Shown: positions 42,813-50,946, numbered from the stretch's first letter. The stretch: 64,000 nucleotides of DNA from JBFMCT01 sp046565765 (GCA_046565765.1 JBKHXX010000032.1:62001-126000), one strand, 5' to 3'. The notes: generated by a model from the letters alone, not told the origin. Numbers and translations: made by a program.

Positions 42813-43597
42813 CAGCCGGCCGTGCCCAGGATGGCCAGGACCTCGTCGTGGAGGAGGCCGTTGGTGGTGAGGACGCTGCGGCCGTCGGGGCGGCGCCGCC
42901 CGGACAGGTCGCTGAACCTCCCGCCCGCCTCCTCGACCAGCACGAGCAGCGGGGACACGTCCCAGTGCTCCACCGCCGGCTCGAGGGCGACGTCCACCGC
43001 GCCCTCGGCCACGAGGGTGTGCGACCAGAAGTCGCCCAGCCCCCGGCTCCGCCAGCACCGCCGCTCCAGGGTGAGGGCGGCCTCGCTCAGGCCGTAGGCG
43101 TCGAACTCGACGATGGAGTCGGTGCTGAGCTGGGCGTCGGCCAGGTCGGCCACCGCCGAGACCCGGATGCGGCCGCCGTCGGCCCAGGCCCCGTGGCCCC
43201 GCGCCGCCCACCACCGCCGCCCCAGGGCGGGGGCCGACACCACGCCCACCACCGGCACGCCGTCCTCCTCGAGGGAGATGAGCGAGCCCCACACGGGGAT
43301 GCCCCGGACGTAGTTCTTGGTGCCGTCGAGGGGGTCGAGCACCCACCGCCGGCGCCCGCCGCCGCCGGTCGAGCCGAACTCCTCGCCCAACACGCCGTCG
43401 CCGGGACGCTCCTCTTCCAGCCGGGACCGGATCGCCGACTCGGCCGCCCGGTCGGCGTCGGAGACGGGGGTCAAGTCGGGCTTGGTGGACACGACCAGGT
43501 CGGTGGCCCGGAAGCGGGGAACGGTGATGGCGTCGGCCACGTCGGCCAGGGCGAGGGCAAGGTCGAGGTCGGCCTCGGCGGCCGCGGGGCCGTTCAG
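42812..43597 (-). CDS. hisN: HisN-like/inositol monophosphatase-family phosphatase (probable CTG start)
   Basis: A 261-residue Mg2+-dependent phosphatase. Metal motifs are present: GEEFGS, WVLDPLDGTKNYVRGIP and the distal VEHWDVSPLLVLVEEAGG. The sequence is closest in feel to actinobacterial HisN (histidinol-phosphatase), but inositol- or sulfate-phosphate substrates cannot be excluded. No ATG/GTG is available near the domain start; CTG 43597 overlaps the previous stop as CTGA and has GGAAG five bases upstream, giving the usual N-terminus (LALALADVADAITVPRF). Confidence 0.83.
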   Translation of the reverse strand: MNGPAAAEADLDLALALADVADAITVPRFRATDLVVSTKPDLTPVSDADRAAESAIRSRLEEERPGDGVLGEEFGSTGGGGRRRWVLDPLDGTKNYVRGIPVWGSLISLEEDGVPVVGVVSAPALGRRWWAARGHGAWADGGRIRVSAVADLADAQLSTDSIVEFDAYGLSEAALTLERRCWRSRGLGDFWSHTLVAEGAVDVALEPAVEHWDVSPLLVLVEEAGGRFSDLSGRRRPDGRSVLTTNGLLHDEVLAILGTAG

Positions 43598-44136
43598 GCC
43601 GGCTTCCGGCGGCTGCGGGCGGAGCCGGGGGGCTGGCCCGCCGCGTCGGAGTCGCCGTCGTCGAACCGGAGCGGCAGCGGCTCCACCGACTCGTCGCCGG
43701 GCACCAGTTGGGACGGCTCCTCGAGCCCGTACTTGACCAGGAGGTTGAGGTAGTCCCGCTGGTAGAAGACCTTGATGCGCACGTCGGGGTACAGCTCCTT
43801 GAGCCTGCGGGCCTTGCGGTTCTTCTTGGTGACCAGCTTCTGGTTCATCGTGGTGATCTCGATGAACAGGTCGTAGGCGGGCAGGTAGAAGTCGGGGCTG
43901 AACGCCTGCTGGGGGTGGCCCTCGTTGTCCCACTCGAGGACGAACGTGCGGGGCTCGTACTCCCAGACGATCCCGTAGAAGTCGAGCAGCTTGGCGAACT
44001 GGCGCTCGGAGTTGTGGGCGAAGCGAACCTGCTCGTGGGGCAGGACGGGGCCGGGCTGCGCCGGCGCGGCCCGGGGCCGGGGCGGGACACCGGCGGCGCT
44101 CGGGTCAGGAAGGCCGGGCTGGGGCTCCTCGGCCAG
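43594..44136 (-). CDS. PD-(D/E)XK nuclease-like protein (probable CTG start)
   Basis: A 180-residue protein. After a Pro/Ala-rich leader of about 33 residues comes an alpha-beta core: Glu44 (HNSERQFAKLLDFYG), FSPDFYLPAYDLFIEITT with Asp82 and Glu93, then a lysine-rich helix (NQKLVTKKNRKARRL), and VRIKVFYQRDYLNLL. That order suits the PD-(D/E)XK nuclease fold, with E-I-T instead of E-x-K. No ATG or GTG starts this frame. CTG 44136 has GGGGAGG exactly seven bases upstream. An ATG within the gap (44143) stops after 12 codons. The C-terminal tail is basic. Confidence 0.65.
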   Translation of the reverse strand: MAEEPQPGLPDPSAAGVPPRPRAAPAQPGPVLPHEQVRFAHNSERQFAKLLDFYGIVWEYEPRTFVLEWDNEGHPQQAFSPDFYLPAYDLFIEITTMNQKLVTKKNRKARRLKELYPDVRIKVFYQRDYLNLLVKYGLEEPSQLVPGDESVEPLPLRFDDGDSDAAGQPPGSARSRRKPA

Positions 44137-44139
44137 CGC

Positions 44140-44658
44140 TCATCCTCCCCGCGTGGCCCGGGCCCGGGACGGGTGGGCGGCTTCGCTCTCGGCCACGCTG
44201 CGGTCGGCCGGCTCGGCCACCTTAGGGCGCAGCTCGGTGATGGCGGCGTCGAGCTCCTCCCTCACGCCGTCGAGGGCCACGATGCTGAACACGCCCTGGC
44301 CCCGCCGCATCAGGTCGACCAGCTCGCCGTCGTTGCGGACGAGCACCGAGCCCGGGCCGTTGAGCACGAGCTTGGCCGAGGAGATGTCCTCCCCGAGGGC
44401 GCCCCGCAGGTACTCGATGGCCACCCGGGCCGACTGGAGGGAGACCCCGGCGTCGAGCAGGCTCTTGATGACCTTGAGCTCGACCAGGTCGCGGTAGGAG
44501 TAGCGCCGCTGCGACCCGCTGCCCCGGGCGTCGGCGATCGACGGCCGGATCAGGTCGGTGCGGGCCCAGTAGTCGAGCTGGCGGTAGGTGATCCCCACGA
44601 TCTTGCAGACCTGCGGTCCCCGGTACCCCTCTTCGACTGCCGACCCCTGCCCGTCCAC
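44140..44658 (-). CDS. MerR-family regulator (FtsR/Rv1830-like)
   Basis: A 172-residue MerR regulator, like mycobacterial Rv1830/FtsR, a transcription factor linked to cell division control. The N-terminal winged HTH begins GYRGPQVCKIVGITYRQLDYWART with the wing RRYSYRDLVELKVIKSLLDAG. The C-terminal part is predicted to dimerise (DLMRRGQGVFSIVALDGV). GTG 44658 is chosen for the GGAGG just upstream; GTG 44682 adds eight residues. Its conserved neighbours are DUF151, a second MerR, GarA and GcvH. Confidence 0.82.
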   Translation of the reverse strand: MDGQGSAVEEGYRGPQVCKIVGITYRQLDYWARTDLIRPSIADARGSGSQRRYSYRDLVELKVIKSLLDAGVSLQSARVAIEYLRGALGEDISSAKLVLNGPGSVLVRNDGELVDLMRRGQGVFSIVALDGVREELDAAITELRPKVAEPADRSVAESEAAHPSRARATRGG

Positions 44659-44808
44659 GGCCCCTCCATCCCGGCGGCTCACAGCCGCGTAGTTACGCCG
44701 GTGTCAGCGTACGACCCCGGCTCGGGGGGGTCAATCACCGCCGGTCCTCCCACGTTCTGGGGCGGCTCGGCCACGTCTGACGTGGCTCACCCGCCCCGAA
44801 ACGGTGGG

Positions 44809-45294
44809 CTAGCTGGCGAAGTCCTCGGGGTTCACGCCCTCGAGGAACTCGCGGAAGCGCTCGACCTCGTCGTCGTGGTCCTCGTCCTCGTCGGCCACGG
44901 GCACGGCGGCCTCGTCGAGGACCGACTCGTCGGCGAAGATGGGCGTGCCCAGGCGGACGGCGAGGGCGATGGCGTCGGAGGGGCGGCTCGAGACCTTGCA
45001 CCCGCTCCCCTGGTTGGTCATCTCGATCTCGGCGTAAAAGGTGCGGTCGCGCAGCTCGGTGATTACCACCCGCTCGACCCCCACACCCAGGGCCACGAGC
45101 AGGTCGCGCAGCAGGTCGTGGGTCATCGGCCGGGGGGTGGTGACGCCCTGGAGGGCGAAGGCGATGGCGGTCGCCTCGACCGGCCCGATGAAGATCGGGA
45201 GCACCCGGTGCTGCCCGTCCGCCTCCCGCAGCAGGACGATGGGATTGTTGGTCGGCATCTCCACGCGGACCCCGACCAGGTGCATCTCGACCAC
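44809..45294 (-). CDS. DUF151 bifunctional nuclease-family protein
   Basis: A 161-residue protein of the DUF151/BFN-like family (mycobacterial Rv1829). Core motifs: NNPIVLLREADGQHRVLPIFIG, VEATAIAFALQG, RPMTHDLLRDLLVALG and VSSRPSDAIALAVRLGTPIF. The C-terminus is an acidic tail (ADEDEDHDDEVERF). Related plant proteins have nuclease activity; the bacterial function is unsettled. GTG start with TAGGGT 6 bp upstream, whose TAG is the stop of the HPRT gene. Confidence 0.87.
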   Translation of the reverse strand: MVEMHLVGVRVEMPTNNPIVLLREADGQHRVLPIFIGPVEATAIAFALQGVTTPRPMTHDLLRDLLVALGVGVERVVITELRDRTFYAEIEMTNQGSGCKVSSRPSDAIALAVRLGTPIFADESVLDEAAVPVADEDEDHDDEVERFREFLEGVNPEDFAS

Positions 45295-45300
45295 GGATCG

Positions 45301-45306
45301 ACCCTA
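45301..45306 (-). promoter_or_regulatory. TANNNT box sharing the HPRT stop codon
   Basis: On the minus strand TAGGGT ends 6 bp before the DUF151 GTG. Its TAG is the HPRT stop codon. An AGGAGG lies 15 bases upstream, inside the HPRT 3' end. Confidence 0.5.
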
Positions 45307-45891
45307 CCTCCTGTAGAGCTCCTGGACGTACGCGTCGGCGTCGTTTCGAAGCACCTTGAGGTCCCCTGCGACCACCCGGTTCAGGTTCCGATATCGGCCC
45401 GCGTAATCGAGCCCGTAGCCCAGCACGAAGTCGTCGCCGACCTCGAATCCACGGAAGCGGACGGGGGTCGGGACGATCCGGCGCACCGCCTTGTCGATGA
45501 GCACGCAGGCCTCCACCGAGCGGGGCCCGCGCCGGCGCAGGACGCCCAACAGGTAGGTCAGGGTCAGGCCGGTGTCGACGATGTCCTCGACGAGCACCAC
45601 GTCCTTTCCGTAGATGTCGATCTCCAGGTCCTTGACGATCCGCACCCGCCCGCTGTCGGGGGCGTAGGTCGAGATGGCCATGAACTCGACGACGGGGACG
45701 GTGGTCATGTGGCGGACCAGGTCGGCCAGGAACAGCACGCTGCCCTTGAGCACCGCCACCAGCACCACCCCGGCGCCCGACCGGTCCGGGTAGGCGGCGG
45801 ACACCTCGGCCGCCAGCCGCCGCACCCCCTCGGCCAGCTCCTCCTCGGCGATCAGGGTGCGCAGCGCCGGGCGGGGATCGGCTGCGGTCAG
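45304..45891 (-). CDS. hpt: Hypoxanthine phosphoribosyltransferase (probable CTG start)
   Basis: A 195-residue purine salvage enzyme that makes IMP/GMP from hypoxanthine/guanine and PRPP. The PRPP motif is VVLVEDIVDTGLTLTYL; LVAVLKGSVLFLADLVRH and VLGYGLDYAGRYRNL are also family-typical. The preceding MerR gene stops at 45888; CTG 45891 overlaps it as CTGA and yields the expected N-terminus. No ATG or GTG is in a usable position, and GAGG lies four bases upstream of the CTG. Its presence inside the MerR-DUF151 cluster is not the mycobacterial arrangement. Confidence 0.9.
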   Translation of the reverse strand: MTAADPRPALRTLIAEEELAEGVRRLAAEVSAAYPDRSGAGVVLVAVLKGSVLFLADLVRHMTTVPVVEFMAISTYAPDSGRVRIVKDLEIDIYGKDVVLVEDIVDTGLTLTYLLGVLRRRGPRSVEACVLIDKAVRRIVPTPVRFRGFEVGDDFVLGYGLDYAGRYRNLNRVVAGDLKVLRNDADAYVQELYRR

Positions 45892-46736
45892 GGTCCCTCG
45901 AGGTACTGGCGCAGGGCCTGGCGGAGCATGGCCACCCGCAGGCTCTGGCCCAGCCGGGACAGGTCGGTGAGGGTGTCGACGGCCTGGCGGCGCGCCTGGG
46001 GGTTCCGCTGCTTGAGCATGGGCATGACCACCTGCTCGAAGAAGCTGGCCTCCCGCTCGGCGGCCGTCTTGTACATGCGCAGGTGCCGCGCCTCCACCCC
46101 GTAGCGCATGAACCCGGCGGCCAGGTTGGCGACCAGCAGGGCGTCCTCGTCGTAGTAGTTGCTGTTGCCGACCCGGCGGGCGGCCAGAAGCCCGAACTTC
46201 TCCAGCTCGGCCAGGTCGTGCTCCTCCAGCCCGCTGGCGGTGGCCAGCTCTCCGAGGGTCATGCTCGACCCGGTGCGGGAGGGCGCCAGCGGCGGGCTGT
46301 CCCCGCCCAGGCTCGGCGCCTCCCGAGCGGGCCCGGGCGCCGGCGCCGGCGCCGGCGCCGCGGGACGCACGGGGACCCCCACCGGCTCGGCCGCCGGTGC
46401 CGGCGGTGCCGCTGCCGCCGCCGGTGCCGCCGCCCCCGGCGAGGTCATCGCCCCGTCGTCCTCCGGGTCGGACAGCGGGACCGCTCCCCCGCCCGCCTCC
46501 CGCAGCCGGCCCTTGATGACCTTGAGCGGCAGGAAGTTCTCCCGCTGCTGGCGCAGGATCCACCGCAGCCGGTCGACGTCGCCGTCGTAGAACTTGCGAT
46601 ACCCGGACGGCGTGCGCTCGGGGTCGAGCAGCCCCTGGCTCTCCAGGAAGCGGATCTTGGAGATGGTGACGTCGGGGAACTCCTCCTTGAGCAGCGCCAG
46701 CACCTCGCCGATCGAGAGGTAGGCCCGGTCCTCCAT
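45888..46736 (-). CDS. MerR-family regulator (Rv1828-like) with long Ala/Pro linker
   Basis: A 282-residue MerR protein. The N-terminal winged HTH is at residues 5-75 (YLSIGEVLALLKEEFPDVTI, SKIRFLESQGLLDPER). An Ala/Pro-rich, low-complexity linker spans about 95-155. A second helical domain follows (MTLGELATASGLEEHDLAELEK ... ALRQYLEGP), like the unusual C-terminal domain of Rv1828. ATG 46736 has AGGAG five bases upstream; GTG 46742 would overlap garA's stop. The linker is longer than in Rv1828. Confidence 0.85.
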   Translation of the reverse strand: MEDRAYLSIGEVLALLKEEFPDVTISKIRFLESQGLLDPERTPSGYRKFYDGDVDRLRWILRQQRENFLPLKVIKGRLREAGGGAVPLSDPEDDGAMTSPGAAAPAAAAAPPAPAAEPVGVPVRPAAPAPAPAPGPAREAPSLGGDSPPLAPSRTGSSMTLGELATASGLEEHDLAELEKFGLLAARRVGNSNYYDEDALLVANLAAGFMRYGVEARHLRMYKTAAEREASFFEQVVMPMLKQRNPQARRQAVDTLTDLSRLGQSLRVAMLRQALRQYLEGP

Positions 46737-46738
46737 CG

Positions 46739-47227
46739 TCACTCCTGGCCCTCCCCGGTCGCGCCCGAGAAGAACACGAGCTTGAACTTGCCGATCTGGA
46801 GCTCGTCGCCGTTGCGCAGCAGGGCCTCGTCGATGCGCTCCCGGTTGAGGTAGGTGCCGTTGAGCGAGCCCACGTCGCGCACCACGAAGCCGTCCCCCGA
46901 CCGCACGATCTCGGCGTGGCGCCGGGACACGGTGATGTCGTCGAGGAAGATGTCGGAGTCGGGGTGACGACCGGCGCCGGTGACGTCGGTGTCGAGCATG
47001 AACTTCGACCCCGCGTTGGGCCCGCGCTTGACCACCACCATGGCCATGGTGGCCGGGAACTCGCCCAGCGAGACGGTCAGCTCCTCCTCGGCCACGTCGC
47101 CGGTCGCCTCGACGGGCGCGAACGTCACCGTCGTCTCGTCGCCGTCGCCCGGCTCCACCACCGCACCACACGACGAGCAGAACGTCGCTCCCGCCGGGTT
47201 GCGGTGCCCGCACTGGTTGCAGTACAC
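46739..47227 (-). CDS. garA: GarA/OdhI-like FHA protein with N-terminal zinc ribbon
   Basis: A 162-residue FHA protein. GarA/OdhI switches central nitrogen metabolism (2-oxoglutarate and glutamate dehydrogenases) when phosphorylated by Ser/Thr kinases. The FHA core is GRHPDSDIFLDDITVSRRHA and GSLNGTYLN. The phosphorylation motif is likely DETTVTF, matching the ETT of GarA. Unlike classical GarA it begins with a CxxC-x(10)-CxxC zinc ribbon (YCNQCGHRNPAGATFCSSCG). GTG 47227 is the chosen start; TTG 47236 is possible. A TAGTAC box lies 11 bp upstream. Confidence 0.88.
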   Translation of the reverse strand: MYCNQCGHRNPAGATFCSSCGAVVEPGDGDETTVTFAPVEATGDVAEEELTVSLGEFPATMAMVVVKRGPNAGSKFMLDTDVTGAGRHPDSDIFLDDITVSRRHAEIVRSGDGFVVRDVGSLNGTYLNRERIDEALLRNGDELQIGKFKLVFFSGATGEGQE

Positions 47228-47282
47228 GGGCCGCAACGGTACTACCCGAAGCCTCGACCTGTACTTGTAGGTTCGGGTTGGC

Positions 47283-47663
47283 CTATTCGGCGGTGAGGGC
47301 GCGGTAGGCGTCGGCGTCGAGCAGCGTGCCCACGGCGCCCTGGTCGGCGGGCTCGAGGAGGCAGATCCAGCCCGACCCGTAGGGGTCCTCGTTGAGCCGG
47401 TTGGGGGCGTCGTTGAGGTCGGCGTTGACCGACACCACCCGTCCCGACACGGGGGCGTACACGTCGCTCACCGACTTCGTCGACTCCACCTCGCCCAGCG
47501 ACTGGCCCGCCTCGACGGTGGCTCCCACCTCGGGCAGCTGCACGAACACGACGTCGCCCAGGGCGTCCTGGGCGTAGTCGGTGATGCCCACCCGCACCAG
47601 CCCGTCCTCGGGCAGGGCCCACTCGTGGTCCTCGCTGTACCGCCGATCCTCAGGGACGTTCAT
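47283..47663 (-). CDS. gcvH: Glycine cleavage system H protein
   Basis: A 126-residue lipoyl carrier protein. The lipoylated Lys63 is in GEVESTKSVSDVYAPVSG, and the protein has the normal length. N-terminal RRYSEDHEWALPEDG and C-terminal PYGSGWICLLEP are family-typical. It carries the aminomethyl intermediate between GcvP and GcvT, whose genes lie 4-8 kb downstream on the same strand. As in mycobacteria it sits next to garA. ATG start; no lpd gene is in the window. Confidence 0.96.
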   Translation of the reverse strand: MNVPEDRRYSEDHEWALPEDGLVRVGITDYAQDALGDVVFVQLPEVGATVEAGQSLGEVESTKSVSDVYAPVSGRVVSVNADLNDAPNRLNEDPYGSGWICLLEPADQGAVGTLLDADAYRALTAE

Positions 47664-47681
47664 CGGGCAGAAGGTAATGCC

Positions 47682-50168
47682 CTACCGCAGGAGTTGGCGG
47701 ATGCGGCGGGCGTACTCCTGGGCCAGGTTGCGGGCCTCGGCCTCGCTGGACCCTTCGGCCCACACGTGGGTGACCGGCTCGTCGGGGTCGGGCAGGACCA
47801 GGGCCCACCCGTCGTCGTGGATCACCTTGACCCCGTCGACCAGCACGATCTCCCGGTCCTTGGTGCGCTCCACCATCAGCCGCATGACGGTGCCCTTCTC
47901 CTCCCACGGGGTGACGACCGACTCGTGGGCGATGTGGACCCGGGGCAGCCCGGCCACGATCTTCGACAGCGGGGTGCCGCTGCGGGCCAGCAGCTCGAGC
48001 ACCTTGACCAGGGCGGCGGTGGCGTCGAAGGCGGGGAGGAAGTCGGGGAAGATGAAGCCCCCGTCCTGGCTGGCGGCCAGGGCGATGGAGTCGGTCTCGG
48101 CCGTGTCCATCAGGTGGGCGGCCGACAGCTTGGTCCACACGATCTCGGCCCCGTGGTCGGCGGCGATGGCCTCGGCGGCCCGGCTGGCCGACACCGGCAG
48201 GGCGATGCGGGCCCCCTTCTCGGTGGACGCCACCAGCATCACCAGGGCCAGCAGGGCCTGGTCGGGGGTGAGGGCGTGGCCGTCGTCGTCGATGAGGAAG
48301 ATGTGCTCGCCGTCGGGGTCGATGACCGCGCCGATGTGGGCGTTGGCGGTGCGGGCCAGCTGGGCCACCCGTGCGGCGTGCACGGAGGCGTCGAAGGCGG
48401 CCGCCCCCGCGGTGGAGGCGTAGGGGTTGACGGCCAGCACGTCGGCCCCGAGCTTGGCCAGCACCGACGGCATCAGCAGCGACGTCGAGCCGTAGGCGTA
48501 GTCCATCACGACGCGGTAGCCGGCAGCCCGGATGGCCTCGACGTCCACGCTGTTGATGAGCGAGGCGGTGTAGTGCTCGAGGGCCCGCGGCGCGAACCCC
48601 AGGTCGCCGATCTCGGCCGCGAACGCCCGGCGGAAGTCCTGGCGGTAGTAGTACCGCTCGATCTTGCGCTGAGCGCCCTCGTCGAGGTCGGTGCCGTCGG
48701 CGTCGAAGAAGCGGATGATCACCGACTGGGGGTCGCCGGCGGTCAGGCGGACGGTGATGCCGCCCCGGTTGCCCTGGGCCCGGACCTGGAAGCGGGTGAC
48801 GGGCACGGGCGCCATCTCCAGGTCGTCCACGTTGACCCCGGTGGCATTGAGCCCGGCGTGGATGGCCCGCTTGAGAGCCCGGGCGGCCCGGCTCGAATCC
48901 CGCGAGGTGGTGATCGTGCGGCCCTTCTTCATGGTGGTGCCGTACGCCATGGCCACCCGGCAGGCCAGCTCGGGGGTGATGTCCACGTTGGCCAGGCCGC
49001 TCACGCCGAACCGCCCGAAAAGGTTCCGCGACCCCCTCGACTCCCACACGATCGAGGAGTTGATGATGGCGCCCTGCTCGACGGTCTTGAACGGGTAGAT
49101 CTTCACGCCCGGGTTGATCACGGCGTGCTCGCCCACGAAGGAGTCGTCGCCCAGGACCACGCCCTCCTCGCAGCGGGCGTAGGCCCGGAGGTCGCTCGAC
49201 CGGCCCACGATCGTGCCCCGGAGCCGCACCGACTGGGCCAGGTAGGCGTTGTCGTGCACCACGGTGCGCTCCAGGTCGGCGTCGGCCCGCACCATGACGT
49301 TGGCGCCCAGCACGGTGTACTGGCCCAGGCGGGCGCCGGCCTCGACCCGGCAGAAGTCCCCGACGATGGCCGGGCCCTCGACCTTGGCGGCGGGGTCGAT
49401 CTCGGCCCCCTCCCCCAGCCACACGCCCTCGGACACCCGGAAGCCGGGAATGTCCATGTCGACCTGGCCCTTCAGGACGTCCCGGTGGACCTTGATGTAG
49501 GCGTCGAGGGTGCCCACGTCCTCCCAGTAGCCCTCGGCGACGTGGCCCATCAGGGTCTTGCCGTCGGCCAGCAGCTTGGGGAAGACGTGCTCGCTGAAGT
49601 CGACCGACTCGCCGGCGGGGATGTAGTCGAACACCTCGGGCTCGAGCACGTAGATGCCGGTGTTGACGGTGTCGCTGAACACCTGCCCCCACGTGGGCTT
49701 CTCGAGGAACCGCTCGATCGACCCGTCCTCCCGGGTGATGACGATCCCGAACTCGAGGGGGTTCTCCATGGACTTGAGGGCGAGGGTGGCGACGGCCCGG
49801 CGCTGGCGGTGGAAGTCGATCACGGCGGTGAGGTCGATGTCGGTGAGGACGTCGCCCGAGATGACCAGAAAGGTCTCGTCGAGCTCGGCCATGGCATTGC
49901 GCACCGACCCGGCCGTGCCGAGGGGCGTCTCCTCGGTGGCGTACACCATGCGCACCCCGAACTCCGAGCCGTCCCCGAAGTAGGTGCGGATCGTCTGGGG
50001 CAGGAAGGCCAGGGTGACGACCACCTCGTCGAACCCGTGCCGCTTCAGCAGCTTGATGACGTGCTCCATCATCGGCCGGTTGGCCAGGGGCATGAGGGGT
50101 TTGGGCTGGTTCGAGGTGAGGGGCCGCAGCCGGGTGCCCTCGCCCCCGGCCATGATCACGGCTTTCAT
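47682..50168 (-). CDS. GMPP-like nucleotidyltransferase fused to a degenerate phosphomannomutase domain
   Basis: An 828-residue fusion. Residues 1-235 are a nucleotidyltransferase (MAGGEGTRLRPLT, EKPTW), probably forming GDP-mannose or another NDP-sugar. About 250-370 is a left-handed beta-helix (hexapeptide repeats). About 375-828 is phosphomannomutase-like, but the catalytic TASHNP loop reads RLTAGDP, the DGDGDR metal loop reads DPDGEH, and the C-terminal phosphate loop is altered (PDPDEP). The mutase half is therefore probably inactive and regulatory. ATG start; TAGGGT ends 8 bp upstream and shares the pgsA-like stop. Confidence 0.88.
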   Translation of the reverse strand: MKAVIMAGGEGTRLRPLTSNQPKPLMPLANRPMMEHVIKLLKRHGFDEVVVTLAFLPQTIRTYFGDGSEFGVRMVYATEETPLGTAGSVRNAMAELDETFLVISGDVLTDIDLTAVIDFHRQRRAVATLALKSMENPLEFGIVITREDGSIERFLEKPTWGQVFSDTVNTGIYVLEPEVFDYIPAGESVDFSEHVFPKLLADGKTLMGHVAEGYWEDVGTLDAYIKVHRDVLKGQVDMDIPGFRVSEGVWLGEGAEIDPAAKVEGPAIVGDFCRVEAGARLGQYTVLGANVMVRADADLERTVVHDNAYLAQSVRLRGTIVGRSSDLRAYARCEEGVVLGDDSFVGEHAVINPGVKIYPFKTVEQGAIINSSIVWESRGSRNLFGRFGVSGLANVDITPELACRVAMAYGTTMKKGRTITTSRDSSRAARALKRAIHAGLNATGVNVDDLEMAPVPVTRFQVRAQGNRGGITVRLTAGDPQSVIIRFFDADGTDLDEGAQRKIERYYYRQDFRRAFAAEIGDLGFAPRALEHYTASLINSVDVEAIRAAGYRVVMDYAYGSTSLLMPSVLAKLGADVLAVNPYASTAGAAAFDASVHAARVAQLARTANAHIGAVIDPDGEHIFLIDDDGHALTPDQALLALVMLVASTEKGARIALPVSASRAAEAIAADHGAEIVWTKLSAAHLMDTAETDSIALAASQDGGFIFPDFLPAFDATAALVKVLELLARSGTPLSKIVAGLPRVHIAHESVVTPWEEKGTVMRLMVERTKDREIVLVDGVKVIHDDGWALVLPDPDEPVTHVWAEGSSEAEARNLAQEYARRIRQLLR

Positions 50169-50176
50169 CTCCCCCG

Positions 50177-50182
50177 ACCCTA
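50177..50182 (-). promoter_or_regulatory. TANNNT box sharing the upstream TAG stop
   Basis: On the minus strand TAGGGT ends 8 bp before the ATG at 50168; TAG is the stop of the CDP-alcohol transferase gene. The GGGGGAG next to the ATG is too close for normal ribosome binding. Confidence 0.5.
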
Positions 50183-50797
50183 CCCGGGCGCCGGTCGCCC
50201 CTTGAGAGCCCGCCCGTCGGCCAGCGCCTGCTTGGCCAGGGGCACGTACCTGGCCGCCGCGTACCAGCTGAGGGCCAACCCGGCGATGGCGAACCCCCAG
50301 GCCGCGAGCCGGAAGGCGTCGTGGGGGCCGAAGTCCTCGTCGTTGCCGGCCAGGAACAGCGGGAAGGCGAACATCAGAGCGAAGGTGCCCGCCTTGCCCA
50401 CCCACGTGACGTCGATGCGGCGGGCGCCCATGGCGGCCAGCACGATCACCGTCCCGCCCACCAGGACCTCGCGCACCAGCACGGGGATGGCGACGGCAGC
50501 CGGCACCGACCCGTCGATCAGGATGCACACCACGCTCACCAGCAGCAGCAGCCGGTCGGCGGCGGGGTCGAGCACCTTACCCAGGTTGGAGACCTGGTGG
50601 TACCGGCGGGCGATGAACCCGTCGACCCAGTCGGTGGCGCCCAGCGCCCCCAGCAGCAGGGCGGCGCCCACCCGGTTCTCCCGCCCGAACAGCAGCCACA
50701 CGAACACCGGGATCAGGCACAACCGCACGACCGAGAGGACGTTGGGAATCGTGAGGACCCGGTCCAGCCCGTCTTCTTCGGCGGTGCCTTCGGTCAC
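50180..50797 (-). CDS. CDP-alcohol phosphatidyltransferase (PgsA-like)
   Basis: A 205-residue membrane enzyme with about five helices. The catalytic motif D-x2-DG-x2-AR-x8-G-x3-D-x3-D is complete in DWVDGFIARRYHQVSNLG followed by KVLDPAADRL. It transfers phosphatidyl from CDP-diacylglycerol to an alcohol such as glycerol 3-phosphate; exact acceptor unknown. N-terminal LDRVLTIPNVLSVVRLCLIP is typical of PgsA. GTG start chosen at the family N-terminus. The TAG stop overlaps the next gene's promoter box. Confidence 0.88.
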   Translation of the reverse strand: MTEGTAEEDGLDRVLTIPNVLSVVRLCLIPVFVWLLFGRENRVGAALLLGALGATDWVDGFIARRYHQVSNLGKVLDPAADRLLLLVSVVCILIDGSVPAAVAIPVLVREVLVGGTVIVLAAMGARRIDVTWVGKAGTFALMFAFPLFLAGNDEDFGPHDAFRLAAWGFAIAGLALSWYAAARYVPLAKQALADGRALKGRPAPG

Positions 50798-50946
50798 GGC
50801 CGGCAGCCTAGATGCCCCGGTGCGGCCCGCCAGGCCCCGCCCGGCGGCCGTGCCCGCCGCCGCAGGCGGCCCCCCCGGCTGCCGGCCAACAAGAATCAGC
50901 GCGGAGGGCGATCCGGCTCCGCCGGTCGCCCGGAGCACGATCGAAC

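Noticed and set aside
42812..43597. Glycine riboswitch upstream of gcvT
   Set aside because: gcvT starts within one base of the phosphatase stop, leaving no leader; no tandem aptamer-like sequence is seen.
44141..44143. ATG in an ATGA overlap as start of the nuclease-like gene
   Set aside because: That frame stops after 12 codons, while the conserved domain is in another frame that begins at CTG 44136.
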